Shown here: in pieces, positions 1-8,906 of the stretch
Layout: each line of letters starts with the position of its first letter
Numbering within the stretch: position 1 is the first letter of the stretch
Source of the DNA: Pseudomonas parafulva NBRC 16636 = DSM 17004
Lineage (GTDB): Bacteria; Pseudomonadota; Gammaproteobacteria; Pseudomonadales; Pseudomonadaceae
DNA: 64,000 bases
Assembly: GCF_000730645.1 (NCBI RefSeq)
Contig: NZ_BBIU01000006.1
Coordinates: forward strand, 232,001-296,000
Direction: 5' to 3'
Notes under the pieces: generated by a model
What the model saw: only the letters and a program-made list of their open reading frames with translations
The model's database searches: none
What the model was told of the DNA's origin: nothing
Made by a program: the position numbers and the translations under genes

Positions 1-483
1 GCGAATCAATATGCATAGTTGGTGGCTAGCTACTGGGGCTGGGCATGATTTTCCGCAATGGCTTGGACATTCTTGCAGGCTCTCACCGTTCGAGTTAGTT
101 AACACCTCATAATACAAAGCGCTACTAGAGGTTGTCGTCAATGGGGTAGTGACGAAGCTAGGCTAACGAGCAGTTGGTACAAAAATGGTACGTATTCAGT
201 TTAATTCTGCTCAAGCCTTTGAATCACGCACGTTAGAGCCAAGATAGGCCCAATCCATCATCGGGGCAACGCTGAAGCGGCGGGACGGCTCAATGCGTTG
301 TTTGTTCAAGTCTTGAGGCATCTAAGTCACGTGTCTGAATGACCAGGCGCACCGCGCCAGGCCAAGTGGTATTCGAGGAGGCGCATAGTCTATCAACCCA
401 AGCAATCCCGCGTCCGGTTTTGTCCGATGGGGGGCTTTCAGCTGGGCTCTAAACCATCCAGCCCGGCCTCGCTACAAAACCCG
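1..483. other. Left-edge non-coding or degenerate stretch
   Basis: No convincing gene is visible here. Base composition is more AT-rich than the rest of the window, and stop codons are frequent in all frames. The only structure noted is a pair of TGGTAC direct repeats (listed separately). It may be the tail of something truncated by the window edge or accessory DNA remains. Confidence 0.5.
175..191. repeat. TGGTAC direct repeat, 11-bp period
   Basis: TGGTAC occurs at 175-180 and again at 186-191, separated by five A residues, so the copies are 11 bp apart (one helical turn). Helically phased short repeats like this occur as arm-type sites for tyrosine recombinases or as sites for dimeric regulators. 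No integrase gene is in view, so the role is unknown. Confidence 0.3.
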
Positions 484-1011
484 TCAAATGCCATACCGCT
501 TGTTACCCCCTGAGGTAATGCAGTAGCGACCACCGCGGGGCCCGATACAAACACGGCCAGAAGAGCAGGGGCACGACATACCATACGTAGGTCCGGCGTT
601 GCGAGCAGGCTGCGGAACCGCCCGCTGCCTTTTTTGCGTGGCGTGGACAAAGCAATTTGCTGTGGTGCAGAGGTTCTTTAACGAAAGCCAGCGCGGAGCC
701 TGGCCATCGAGGCTGATGCGACCCCAATCCGCGCGTTGTTCGTAAACTCGCACAGTGTCACCCCGTTTAAGGCTGCCAACCACCGTGCCGCCTGGGCTGG
801 CACGCAGGTTCAGCTTGTCAGCGTTCACAAAATGCTCAAGGGTTGAAGATGAGGGTTTTTGCCCCACACCTGGCGACTCGGCCGCAAGGGTGCTCACTGG
901 CGTGGGGCTAATCGGCTTCTTAACTTCAGACGGGCTCTTTTTTCCGGTTGCCCAGACCACGACGAAGAGCACCACGATTGGCAGCAGCCATAACTGTCTT
1001 TTATCGCGCAT
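484..1011 (-). CDS. SH3-domain envelope protein with Cys-rich C-terminal tail
   Basis: This 175-residue protein starts with a short positive segment and one hydrophobic helix (about residues 6-22: LWLLPIVVLFVVVWATG), so it is probably anchored in the inner membrane with the rest outside. A linker rich in Ser and Pro leads to a bacterial SH3 fold (about 60-112; LNLRASPGGTVVGSLKRGD is the usual SH3_3 start, and W-G-R-I and W-L-S follow). The tail (about 143-175) carries CPCSSGRVCIGPRGGRYCIT, a Cys and Gly rich element ending in KRYGI that is found at the end of many small bacterial proteins. SH3 domains of this type usually bind cell-wall peptides. An AAGGG ribosome binding site precedes the ATG. 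The specific role is unknown. Confidence 0.7.
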   Translation of the reverse strand: MRDKRQLWLLPIVVLFVVVWATGKKSPSEVKKPISPTPVSTLAAESPGVGQKPSSSTLEHFVNADKLNLRASPGGTVVGSLKRGDTVRVYEQRADWGRISLDGQAPRWLSLKNLCTTANCFVHATQKRQRAVPQPARNAGPTYGMSCPCSSGRVCIGPRGGRYCITSGGNKRYGI

Positions 1012-1059
1012 ATCCCTTGCACCTATTCAGTAAGCAACACAGGTACCGCAGCCATCCGC

Positions 1060-1392
1060 TTAAAGTGTAGTCAGCAACCGCTGCAGATTCTGATATTCCC
1101 ACCCTGACAGCAACGCAATCGGATCAATACGGGCACCCGGGTCGAACGCCCAGCACCTGCCCTCCGGGCTCACACACCACTCGCAAAACTCAGGCTCGCC
1201 GCTGTTGGCGCAGATGCGCATCTTCCAGCCATCGACATCCACTACGTAATGCAAGCAATCCAATTGTTCTGAAACCTGGCCACGAACAATTGTCATCGTC
1301 CGGCGCCCGAAAAGCGCTTCCCGCAGCACTTGGCAGGCCTCACGCGCAGTGAGCGGATTGGGCACCGCTTCATCCCATTCTTCCAGGTTCAT
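1060..1392 (-). CDS. DUF7693-like small Pseudomonas protein
   Basis: A protein of 110 residues from the ATG at 1392, which has AGGAGG 12 nt upstream. The frame is open further upstream but that part overlaps the divergent acetyltransferase gene and looks non-coding. Visible signature: LTAREACQVLREAL, then GRRTMT, a V-D-V-D-GWKMRI segment, FCEWC with the two Cys, SPEGR, and the ending PIALLSGWEYQNLQRLL. From memory this matches a family of unknown function common in Pseudomonas accessory regions (DUF7693). No catalytic motif is recognised. The family assignment was not checked by search. Confidence 0.6.
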   Translation of the reverse strand: MNLEEWDEAVPNPLTAREACQVLREALFGRRTMTIVRGQVSEQLDCLHYVVDVDGWKMRICANSGEPEFCEWCVSPEGRCWAFDPGARIDPIALLSGWEYQNLQRLLTTL

Positions 1393-1543
1393 CTCTGCAC
1401 CGAGCCTCCTAATGAGCCGCCGCCAATAGTATCCTGCTTCACCAGGTGCCAGTCCTTCACCGCGCTTGACTGCGAACTCGCTGAACGACCCACCCATCCG
1501 CCCACTCAGATGGCTCACCCGCTGACCCAACCCAGGCCCCGCC

Positions 1544-2041
1544 ATGCACCCCCAAGTAAGACCCGCCACCCTCGCCGACACCCTACCAATCGCAACCTTG
1601 CACCGCGAGGCCTTCACACGCCAGATGGGCTCCGACACCTGGGTACACGCCACGTTGTCCGCCTCACCGCGAATGCTGGCGTTCGTGTTGGACCTGGAAG
1701 GCGAAATCGCCGGCTATATCTTCTGGGCGCAGAAGTCCGGCATTCGCCCCGAGGCCACGCTGGAACTCGATCAAATAGCGGTGGCCGGCCGGCATCGCGG
1801 GCACGGCTTCGGCGAGCAGCTGATCAGGGCGTCACTGGCCTTGGTTACCGAAGCGTTCAGCAGCCAGGGCCAACGTATAAAGTCGGTCCTCGTCTCAACC
1901 CGTGCCGACAACGCTGCCCAGCAGCTTTACGCGAAAGTGCTGGGCGCAAAGGTGGTGGCCAGTATCGATGGCCTGTATTCGGCCACGGAAGTGATCATGT
2001 TGGCCACCTTGAATCAAATACCCGACGAGCAGGCCGACTAG
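1544..2041 (+). CDS. GNAT-family N-acetyltransferase
   Basis: A complete 165-residue GNAT domain. It opens with VRPATLADTLPIATLHREAF, typical of the first strand and helix. Motif A, which binds acetyl-CoA pyrophosphate, is LDQIAVAGRHRGHGFGEQLI with R-G-H-G-F-G at about 87-92. SVLVSTRADNAAQQLYAKVL near 125-144 is motif B with the conserved N-x-x-A-x-x-L-Y. The acceptor substrate cannot be read from sequence. It converges on the AraC gene downstream with 13 bp between stop codons. Confidence 0.8.
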   Translation: MHPQVRPATLADTLPIATLHREAFTRQMGSDTWVHATLSASPRMLAFVLDLEGEIAGYIFWAQKSGIRPEATLELDQIAVAGRHRGHGFGEQLIRASLALVTEAFSSQGQRIKSVLVSTRADNAAQQLYAKVLGAKVVASIDGLYSATEVIMLATLNQIPDEQAD

Positions 2042-2054
2042 TGCCAAAGCCGGC

Positions 2055-2960
2055 CTATTTCAACGGCACATAAACATCCGTCTCCCACCGCTCTACCGGT
2101 GTTTCGGGATACACACTCAGGTATTCGAATATCAGCGGATGGTCGCGCAGCTCCTCTCCGCTGGCGGGCAGCCAGTCCCGGTACACCGGGTAGATCGTTT
2201 CGCCAATGCAGTCCAGCGAGCCGACGTGGCGGATCACCGCACACCGTCCTGCCGGTATCACCCGCGCTTGCACGCCATAGGTGTTGGCCTGCAGGGCATC
2301 GCGCATCTCGCCGCACACGGCGAAGCGGAAATCCTCTGCGGGGGTGGTGTCGGGGTTGTCGTAGGGGATGCCGAACGTGCGGCAGCTGGCGACGGGCGAT
2401 TGGCCGGTTTGCATTCGCCACTGGCGAAAGCGCGCCACGGTTTCGCCCACGCGGTTGGGCGCCCCGTGGTGGTCCAGCGCGGCAACGCGGGTTTCAGGGA
2501 AGTTCACGATACGGATCTGCATGCTGATACGCCTGGCAAGGTGGGGAACCACGAACACCGCACTCCAGGCCTTCCAGTTGGGCGCCTTGGCAAAGGCGCT
2601 GGGGGGCATGCCGAAGGCGCGCCTGAATGCCCTGGAAAACGCCTCGGGGCTTTCGAAGCCCGCACCGAGCGCGGCCTGCACGACCGAGACCTGTGGTGAC
2701 GCCGCCAGCTGATGTGCCGCGCGGCGCAGCCGGGTGAGCTGGACGTAGCGCGATACCGGCACGCCCATGAACGCGCTGAACTGTCGGTGAAAGTGATACG
2801 CCGAAAAATTCGCAAGGCGGCTCAGCGTTTCGACCGAGAGGTCACCGTCGAGGTGGCCATCAATGTGGGCGAGTACGGCATCAAACCGTTTCGCGTACTT
2901 GGCGAGCAGTTTCTGGTCGGTCAACGATGGGGTCTCTGAACGTTGCGGTATGCCTATCAT
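2055..2960 (-). CDS. AraC regulator with GyrI-like effector domain
   Basis: The ATG at 2960 gives 301 residues; a TTG 48 nt upstream is possible but has no ribosome binding site. The first 115 residues form two AraC helix-turn-helix units (KRFDAVLAHIDGHLDGDLSV; LANFSAYHFHRQFSAFMG; then AALGAGFESPEAFSRAFRRA with G-F-x-S-x-x-x-F). The remaining part, from about residue 145 (IVNFPETRVAALDHHGAPN) to the end, is a GyrI/AraC effector-binding fold of the SbmC/Rob type, ending FEYLSVYPETPVERWETDVY. Proteins of this layout sense small hydrophobic or cationic molecules and often control efflux. No target gene is evident next to it. Confidence 0.85.
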   Translation of the reverse strand: MIGIPQRSETPSLTDQKLLAKYAKRFDAVLAHIDGHLDGDLSVETLSRLANFSAYHFHRQFSAFMGVPVSRYVQLTRLRRAAHQLAASPQVSVVQAALGAGFESPEAFSRAFRRAFGMPPSAFAKAPNWKAWSAVFVVPHLARRISMQIRIVNFPETRVAALDHHGAPNRVGETVARFRQWRMQTGQSPVASCRTFGIPYDNPDTTPAEDFRFAVCGEMRDALQANTYGVQARVIPAGRCAVIRHVGSLDCIGETIYPVYRDWLPASGEELRDHPLIFEYLSVYPETPVERWETDVYVPLK

Positions 2961-3208
2961 TCCCGCTTCAGCGGGTGCGTTGCCTAGCCGTAGTTGCTCT
3001 GTCGGCAATAGTGTTCACTAGGCAGTGACTGCGCCTTTAAAACTGATATCGTAATGATGTCAGTGCTACGCAACCTTTTGCGCAATGCAGCGGTCGGAGT
3101 ATGCACTGATTGCGTCTCGCAACCGCAGATGCTGCGTTATGTAACCGCTGCAATGTGCCATGCAAGCCAGGGATTCGGCATTCTTCGTCTTCCTCCGAGT
3201 ATCAACCC

Positions 3209-4516
3209 ATGCTTCATCTATTTCGTAACCGCCATGAGCTTCAGGTCCTCAGGCAACTGGCTGCCGCGCTGCCTTCCTCCTCCAGGGCCGAGGCTGGCCG
3301 TGGCTCGGCCAGCTGGGCAGACGTGCAAAGTGAATGGACTTCACGCGAACTGAAAGCGGCAGAGCGGGACAACCGTATTGCCGAACTGGAGCGCGAGCTG
3401 GAGTCTGCGCGCCAGTTGCTGGCCGAAGCCGATGCCAGTGCCCGTGCTTCGGAAACCCGCTTCGACCTGGTCAACCGCGCCTCCAGCGAAGGCCTGTGGG
3501 ACATGGAAGTGGTGGCTGGCGACCCAGTCAACCCACGTAACCGCTTCTGGTGGTCGCAGCAATTCAGGGAGATGCTGGGCTTTCGCGACGAGCGCGACTT
3601 CCCCAACGTGCTGGCCAGCTGGGCCGACCGCCTGCACCCGGATGACCGGGCCGCCACTCTGGATGCGTTTGCCCGCCACCTGAACGACAAGTCGGGCATG
3701 ACACCGTACCGGGTGCGCAACCGCCTGGCCATGAAGGACGGCAGCTACCGCTGGTTCTTCGCCCAGGGCGAAACCCTGCGTGACAGCCGGGGCGTGCCGC
3801 TGAGGGTTGCCGGTGCGTTGCGGGACATCCATGACGAGCTGCAGCGCGAGCAGGAACACGATGTGATCATCACCCGTTTCGAGCTGGCACGGGAGATGTT
3901 GTCCGATGGCTTGTGGGACATGGAAGTGATCGCGGGTGACCCGGTCAACCCGAACAACCCGTTCTGGTGGTCGCCGCAGTTCCGCCGCCTGCTGGGCTTC
4001 GAGACGGTGGAGGAATTCCCTGACGTGCTGGACAGCTGGGCCTCGCGCCTGCATCCGCAAGACAAGGCCTACAGCCTGGAAGCGTTCCAGGCCCACCTGA
4101 ACGACCGCTCCGGCAAGACCCCCTTCGACATTGAGTACCGGTTGAAGATGAAAAGCGGCGAATACCGCTGGTTCCGCGCACGCGGGCAGACCAAGCGCGA
4201 TGCCCACGGTGCGCCACTGCGGGTGGTGGGGGCGCTGGTGGACGTGGACCTGGAGCACCAGCAAAGCGCCATGCGCGATACCGAGGCGGCCCACCAGCGC
4301 ACGCTGGAAGCGAACATCGTCAAGCTTACGCAGATTGTCGGCACCATCCAGAGCATTGCCAGCCAGACCAACCTGCTGGCACTGAACGCGGCCATTGAAG
4401 CGGCCCGTGCAGGCGAGGCGGGCAGGGGCTTTGCGGTGGTGGCGGATGAAGTGCGCAAGCTGGCCACGCGCACCACCGAGGCCACCGAGCAAGCGGCTGA
4501 CATGATGCGCACCTGA
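3209..4516 (+). CDS. Soluble chemoreceptor-like protein: PAS-PAS-mini MCP
   Basis: The ATG at 3209 gives 435 residues with no membrane segment. A coiled segment (about 43-72, [16 protein letters not shown]) is followed by two PAS_3-type domains at about 85-200 and 207-322. They are near duplicates: each begins [14 protein letters not shown], has FWWS.QFR..LGF, RLHP.D, HLND.SG.TP and ends PLRV.GAL. The C-terminus (about 350-435) is an MCP signalling tip, [19 protein letters not shown], with about 30 residues before and only about 25 after it, far shorter than a canonical hairpin. Architecture resembles BdlA of P. aeruginosa, which controls biofilm dispersal, but I do not claim orthology. It may sense redox or aromatic ligands via a PAS cofactor; this cannot be told here. 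Confidence 0.8.
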   Translation: MLHLFRNRHELQVLRQLAAALPSSSRAEAGRGSASWADVQSEWTSRELKAAERDNRIAELERELESARQLLAEADASARASETRFDLVNRASSEGLWDMEVVAGDPVNPRNRFWWSQQFREMLGFRDERDFPNVLASWADRLHPDDRAATLDAFARHLNDKSGMTPYRVRNRLAMKDGSYRWFFAQGETLRDSRGVPLRVAGALRDIHDELQREQEHDVIITRFELAREMLSDGLWDMEVIAGDPVNPNNPFWWSPQFRRLLGFETVEEFPDVLDSWASRLHPQDKAYSLEAFQAHLNDRSGKTPFDIEYRLKMKSGEYRWFRARGQTKRDAHGAPLRVVGALVDVDLEHQQSAMRDTEAAHQRTLEANIVKLTQIVGTIQSIASQTNLLALNAAIEAARAGEAGRGFAVVADEVRKLATRTTEATEQAADMMRT

Positions 4517-4547
4517 ACCCTGGGCGATCGGGAAGAGTAGGCAGGGG

Positions 4548-4569
4548 TCGCATTTTATATATAATGCGA
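4548..4569. promoter_or_regulatory. Inverted repeat over -10 box of ECF sigma gene, possible Fur site
   Basis: Seven-base arms TCGCATT (4548-4554) and AATGCGA (4563-4569) flank 8 AT-rich bases; TATAAT lies at 4560-4565. It is 29 bp before the sigma factor ATG. A weak Fur-box match (about 12 of 19) starts at 4560. Iron repression would fit the downstream genes, but the match is not strong. Confidence 0.4.
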
Positions 4570-4597
4570 CTCACTCCCAATTAGCCCCTGTCTGGTC

Positions 4598-5134
4598 ATG
4601 ACCAAGTCTTCCCCTGATGCCGAACTGATCAGTGCGCTGGCCCTGCATTATGACGACCTGGTCGCCTATATCCGCAGGCGCTTTCACGGCAGCCAGTTCG
4701 CCCGAGACGTCGTGCATGACGTGTGCCTGCAATTGCTGGAGAAGCCGCCGCAACAGGCGGTCAAGCTGCCATTCGCGTTTCTGCGCCGCACATCCTTCAA
4801 CCGCGCCATCGACCGCCGCCGCGCGGACAACACGCGCCTGGCGTACTTCGAACCCACCGGCTCGGTACCTGACTGCTATGTGCATGAGCTCGATGGCGCC
4901 GCAGCGCTGGACTTCGAGCAACAGTTGGAAGCGCTGCTGGCGATCATCGACGCGTTGCCGGCGCGTGCCCGGCAGGTGTTCCTGCTGCATCGGATTCACG
5001 ACATGCCGCAACGGGAGATCGCGTGTGAACTGGGGATCTCGGTGAACATGGTCACCCAGCACTTTGCCCGGGCCATGCGCAGCATTGCCCAGCGCTGGGA
5101 GCCTGCGCGGCAGGCATTGGCGGGGCGGGGCTGA
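4598..5134 (+). CDS. FecI-type ECF sigma factor (iron starvation sigma)
   Basis: A 178-residue sigma-70 family protein with region 2 (about 12-82: LHYDDLVAYIRRRF, VVHDVCLQLLE, FAFLRRTSFNRAIDRRRAD) and region 4 (about 118-168: ALPARARQVFLLHRIHDMPQ, then REIACELGISVNMVTQHFARA). These are typical of the FecI/FpvI/FoxI class. It would direct transcription of the TonB receptor gene two genes downstream when the matching siderophore binds. It is followed after 3 bp by the fecR-like gene, the standard order for cell-surface signalling operons. Particular siderophore unknown. Confidence 0.9.
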   Translation: MTKSSPDAELISALALHYDDLVAYIRRRFHGSQFARDVVHDVCLQLLEKPPQQAVKLPFAFLRRTSFNRAIDRRRADNTRLAYFEPTGSVPDCYVHELDGAAALDFEQQLEALLAIIDALPARARQVFLLHRIHDMPQREIACELGISVNMVTQHFARAMRSIAQRWEPARQALAGRG

Positions 5135-5137
5135 GCC

Positions 5138-5971
5138 ATGGCACAGCCCCGTCGGCCCGACCCGGGCGACCCACTTACGGCCTTCGAACGTGCAGTGCGC
5201 GAACGGGTGCCTTCGCGTGAGGCCGTGCTGGCTGAAGCCAAGGCGCAAACCGCCCGGCAGCGCACACGCAAGAAAGTGCTGGGCGCCACGGTTTCGGTGC
5301 TGTGCCTGGCAGTCACGTTATGGATGTTGGACCCGGCCTGGCGTACGGATGACCTGCGCACCGGTTATGCCCAGCGACAGCGCCTGCAGTTGCCCGACGG
5401 CAGCCTCGCGGTGCTCAACAGCGCCACCCACCTGCGTATCGAACACCGCTTGCGTAGCCGCCAGTTTGAACTGCTGGAGGGGGAGGCCGCCTTCACCGTT
5501 GCGCACGGTGCCAGGCCGTTCATCGTTCGCAGCCAAGGGGTGACGGTGCGGGATATTGGCACCGTATTCAACGTGCGCAGCGACGCCCGCGGTGTCGCGG
5601 TTGCGGTGGTGGAAGGCGCGGTGGAGGTTTCAACCGCTTCGGTTGCGCCACGACGCCTGGAGGGCGGCCAGCAGGTGCTGGCGAGCAATCAACACCTCGG
5701 GCGTGTGACAGCACGTGCGCCATCGCAGGCCAGTGCCTGGCAGCAAGGCAAACTGCGCTTTGATGGCACACCGCTGCGCGAGGTGCTGGCCGATATCCGT
5801 CGCTACCGCCAGGCGCCGGTCAACCTGGCAGACCCGCGTTTGGCACACCTGCGTGTGTCTGGGGAGTTTGACACGGCGGCCATCGAATCGCTGATTGACC
5901 TGCTGCCGGCGATTCTACCCGTGATAGTGACCCGCTCCGGTAACGGCACCGTTACAGTGAGCGGCCGATAG
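5138..5971 (+). CDS. FecR-type anti-sigma factor
   Basis: A 277-residue single-pass protein. The cytoplasmic part is only about 48 residues, then one membrane helix (about 48-66, LGATVSVLCLAVTLWML), then the periplasmic FecR domain (QRLQLPDGSLAVLNSATHLR at about 86-105, EGEAAFTVAHGARPF, VRDIGTVFNVRSD, VVEGAVEV). The last 80 residues (QGKLRFDGTPLREVLADIRRY) are the C-terminal part that contacts the receptor's signalling domain. The N-terminal tail lacks the usual FecR_N (DUF4880) Trp-containing motif, so sigma binding may rely on a shorter sequence. Expected to hold the sigma factor inactive until the ligand-loaded receptor signals and regulated proteolysis occurs. Confidence 0.88.
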   Translation: MAQPRRPDPGDPLTAFERAVRERVPSREAVLAEAKAQTARQRTRKKVLGATVSVLCLAVTLWMLDPAWRTDDLRTGYAQRQRLQLPDGSLAVLNSATHLRIEHRLRSRQFELLEGEAAFTVAHGARPFIVRSQGVTVRDIGTVFNVRSDARGVAVAVVEGAVEVSTASVAPRRLEGGQQVLASNQHLGRVTARAPSQASAWQQGKLRFDGTPLREVLADIRRYRQAPVNLADPRLAHLRVSGEFDTAAIESLIDLLPAILPVIVTRSGNGTVTVSGR

Positions 5972-6094
5972 CGCTGTCGCCGGGGCGGTTATCAGAAGCT
6001 AACGATAATTTTTCGCATCGCACCTCAACATTGCGCTACTTTCATCCGCCACTGCCAATGAACGTCACTTTTGATCGCGTCATTGGGGAGCTGC

Positions 6095-8608
6095 ATGAAC
6101 AACCACACACCACCGCGCCGTATCCATGTCGGCCGCCTGTCGGCACTGACGGCAAGCCTGCTGCTGGCCTCCAGCCTGCAGGCCCAGGAAGCCCAGTACA
6201 ACGTGAATGTACCTGCCCAGCAACTGGACCAGGCGCTCAACGCCCTGGCCCGCCAGACGGGCAGCCGCATCCTGTTCGCCACCGATACTGCTGCGGGCCG
6301 GCAGGCACCTTCGCTGGCTGGCCATTTGAGCGTGGATCAGGCGCTGCAACGGCTGTTGCAGGGTTCGAGCCTGAGTGTGGAGAAGACGGCGGAGGGCAGC
6401 TACGTGATCGCCGAACAGGTCACTGCCGACAATGCGCTGACCCTCGGGGCCATCACCATTCAGGGGCAGGGGATGGGTGAGGCGACCGAAAACAGCAAGT
6501 CATACACGGCAGGCCTGGTCAGCGTGGGTTCGAAGACGCCCACCAGCCTGAAGGACACCCCCCAGGCTGTTTCCATCATCAGCCAGCAGATGATCGAGGA
6601 CCAGCGCATCACCACGCTGCCCGAAGCCATGAAGCGTACCCCGGGCATCACCGTGCGCAACAACAGTTACAGTTCGCAGCAGTTCTATTCCCGAGGTTTC
6701 GGTATCGACAACGTGCAGATCGACGGCACGTCACCGATGGACATCGGCACCGGGCTGGGCACCTTCTACAGTGAGCGGCTGTACGACATGGCGCCCTATG
6801 ACCACGTTGAGGTATTGCGCGGTGCAAGTGGGTTGTTGGGCGGCACCGGGGACCCGGGTGGCATCGTCAACCTGGTGCGCAAGCGGCCAATGGCCAGCTA
6901 CCAGCTGAAACTGAACACTTCCGCAGGCTCCTGGGACAATTACCGCAGCGAAGTGGACCTCACCGGCCCTCTGGGCCTGGAGGGCAAGCTGCGCGGCCGG
7001 GTAGTGGCGGCCTACACCGACCGCCAATACTTCATGGACAAGCGCAGCACCGAAAAGCCTTTCCTGTACGGCATTCTGGAAGCGGACGTTACCGATGACA
7101 CGATGCTGACGGTGGGTGGCAGCTATGACAAGGTCAAGGACAACGGTACCGGGGACGGCCTGCCGCGCTACAGCACAGGTGGCGACCTGAAACTGCCGCG
7201 CAGCACCTGGTTCACCTCCAACCGGGCATGGTCGGACAGCTACACCCGGGAGTGGTTTGCCAAGATCGACCACAGCTTCAACCCGGACTGGAAGCTCAAC
7301 GCTTCCTATACCCACTCGTATAACAGCGCCAACGTCGAGGGGATAAACCCTTACGGCTCAGTAGACGAAACCACCAACACCGGCACGTACTGGTGGGGCA
7401 GCTACGTTTCAAGCTGGAGCAACCAGTCGGTATTCGACATCAACCTCTCGGGCACCTTCGACGCCTTTGGCCGCCAGCACGAATTGCTGCTGGGCGCCGA
7501 CTACCAGAAGGTGACCAGTCGCTGGCGCGCTGCCATGGGTGTCAACGGTAAAGGCGGGTTGATCGACCTGTGGAACCCTGGTGCCACGCCCTTGCCGGAG
7601 TTGGGCTCCAACCGGAGCTTCTGGCGGGACTACAACCCCAATACGCGAGAGCAGTACGGCGCCTATACCACGCTGCGCCTGCAGTTGACCGACCCGCTGA
7701 AACTCGTGGCCGGCGCCCGCGCCCAGCGTTACAGGTTCGAGCAGGCCTATAGCCTGCGCAACAATGACGGCACCGGGCCGTGGCAAGAGCAGGACCGGGT
7801 CACCGACCGCGAAGCGACCACGCTGGTGCCCTATGGTGGGCTGATCTATGCGTTGGACGAACAGTGGTCTGCTTATGCCAGTTACTCGGAAGTGTTCAAG
7901 CCGCAGTCGCAGAAAATGCAAGGCCCCGAGGCCTCGCCATCACCCCTTGAGCCAATGACCGGTAAAACCTATGAAACCGGCCTCAAAGGGGAGCTGTTCC
8001 AGGGCGCGCTCAATGTCAGTGCAGCGCTGTTCTACACCACCCGTGAGCACCAGGCGGCCACCGACCCAGCCTACCCTAACCCACCCTTCAGCTACAGCAG
8101 CTCATGTTGCTTCCTGGCGCAGGACAAGGTCATCAGCAAAGGCATCGACCTGGAGGCGACCGGCGAGATCATGCCGGGGTGGGACATCATGGCGGGGTAT
8201 ACCTACAACGTGATCCGCAACAGCAGCGAAGAGACGCTGTCGAGCACGGTAACGCCCCGTCATCTGTTGAAACTGTGGAGCGTCTACAACTTCAAGGGGG
8301 CGCTGGAGGGCTGGCGCGTGGGGGGTGGGGTAACGGCCATGAGCCCCACTTACGTCACCGGTAAAGCCTACCGATTCGATGGCAACGGCAATGTGACAGA
8401 CAGCAATGATTATGATTTCAGCCAGAGCGGTTATGCGGTCTACGATGCGATGATTGAATACGATATTGATAATCATTGGACGGTTGCGCTAAACGGCAAC
8501 AATTTGTTCGATCGCCGTTATTACGCCAGTGTCGGCACTTCTGAGTATGGAAATTACTATGGCGAGCCGCGCAACGTTGTGCTGACGCTGCGTGGCACCT
8601 TCTGGTAA
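6095..8608 (+). CDS. TonB-dependent siderophore receptor with signalling domain
   Basis: The start at 6095 has GGGGAG 6 nt upstream and gives 837 residues. A signal peptide (about 1-31, ending SSLQAQ) is followed by a secretin/TonB N-terminal (STN) signalling domain (about 34-110: NVPAQQLDQALNALARQTG). Next come the plug (TPTSLKDTPQAVSIISQQMI; RGFGIDNVQIDG; VEVLRGASGLLGGTGDPGG) and a 22-strand barrel ending in an aromatic residue (TLRGTFW). The N-terminal signalling domain and the adjacent sigma/FecR pair show that this is the sensing receptor of a cell-surface signalling system. It resembles the FpvA/FhuE/FoxA type that takes up ferric siderophores. The substrate is not determinable; an internal CC pair (SSCCFLAQD) lies in a predicted extracellular loop. 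Confidence 0.9.
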   Translation: MNNHTPPRRIHVGRLSALTASLLLASSLQAQEAQYNVNVPAQQLDQALNALARQTGSRILFATDTAAGRQAPSLAGHLSVDQALQRLLQGSSLSVEKTAEGSYVIAEQVTADNALTLGAITIQGQGMGEATENSKSYTAGLVSVGSKTPTSLKDTPQAVSIISQQMIEDQRITTLPEAMKRTPGITVRNNSYSSQQFYSRGFGIDNVQIDGTSPMDIGTGLGTFYSERLYDMAPYDHVEVLRGASGLLGGTGDPGGIVNLVRKRPMASYQLKLNTSAGSWDNYRSEVDLTGPLGLEGKLRGRVVAAYTDRQYFMDKRSTEKPFLYGILEADVTDDTMLTVGGSYDKVKDNGTGDGLPRYSTGGDLKLPRSTWFTSNRAWSDSYTREWFAKIDHSFNPDWKLNASYTHSYNSANVEGINPYGSVDETTNTGTYWWGSYVSSWSNQSVFDINLSGTFDAFGRQHELLLGADYQKVTSRWRAAMGVNGKGGLIDLWNPGATPLPELGSNRSFWRDYNPNTREQYGAYTTLRLQLTDPLKLVAGARAQRYRFEQAYSLRNNDGTGPWQEQDRVTDREATTLVPYGGLIYALDEQWSAYASYSEVFKPQSQKMQGPEASPSPLEPMTGKTYETGLKGELFQGALNVSAALFYTTREHQAATDPAYPNPPFSYSSSCCFLAQDKVISKGIDLEATGEIMPGWDIMAGYTYNVIRNSSEETLSSTVTPRHLLKLWSVYNFKGALEGWRVGGGVTAMSPTYVTGKAYRFDGNGNVTDSNDYDFSQSGYAVYDAMIEYDIDNHWTVALNGNNLFDRRYYASVGTSEYGNYYGEPRNVVLTLRGTFW

Positions 8609-8627
8609 GCGGCATTGCTGCGCCCGG

Positions 8628-8656
8628 ACGCCTGCCTGAACCGCAGGCGTTTTTTA
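8628..8656 (+). terminator. Rho-independent terminator after TonB receptor gene
   Basis: An 8-bp perfect stem ACGCCTGC/GCAGGCGT (8628-8635 and 8643-8650) with a 7-base loop, followed by six T residues. Confidence 0.9.
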
Positions 8657-8819
8657 TATGCGTCAACGATGTGGCGCCATTTTTTTCATTAAAGTCATCG
8701 GCCAGTGGAACGCTTGGCGCCGGGGTGGGGTCAGTGTCTTGGCAATTGGCCATTAGTTACGTTCAAGGGCGTACTGATCGTCCTGGCTTTTGAGTTGATG
8801 AAAAATATCGCACGGCACT

Positions 8820-8845
8820 TCAGGGTAATCGGGTGCCGCCGATAC
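8820..8845 (+). promoter_or_regulatory. FliA (sigma-28) type promoter candidate for chemoreceptor
   Basis: GCCGATAC at 8838-8845 matches the sigma-28 -10 element GCCGATAA in 7 of 8 positions. A weak TCAGGGTA -35 element lies 10 bp upstream at 8820-8827 (usual spacing is 11). Chemoreceptor genes are often FliA-dependent, so the location 62 bp before the ATG is sensible. Confidence 0.45.
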
Positions 8846-8906
8846 AGCATTGATGCCAGCGCCTGAGTGCAATTGCAGCCCATCCCTTTTATTGCAGGCC
8901 TCCCTA

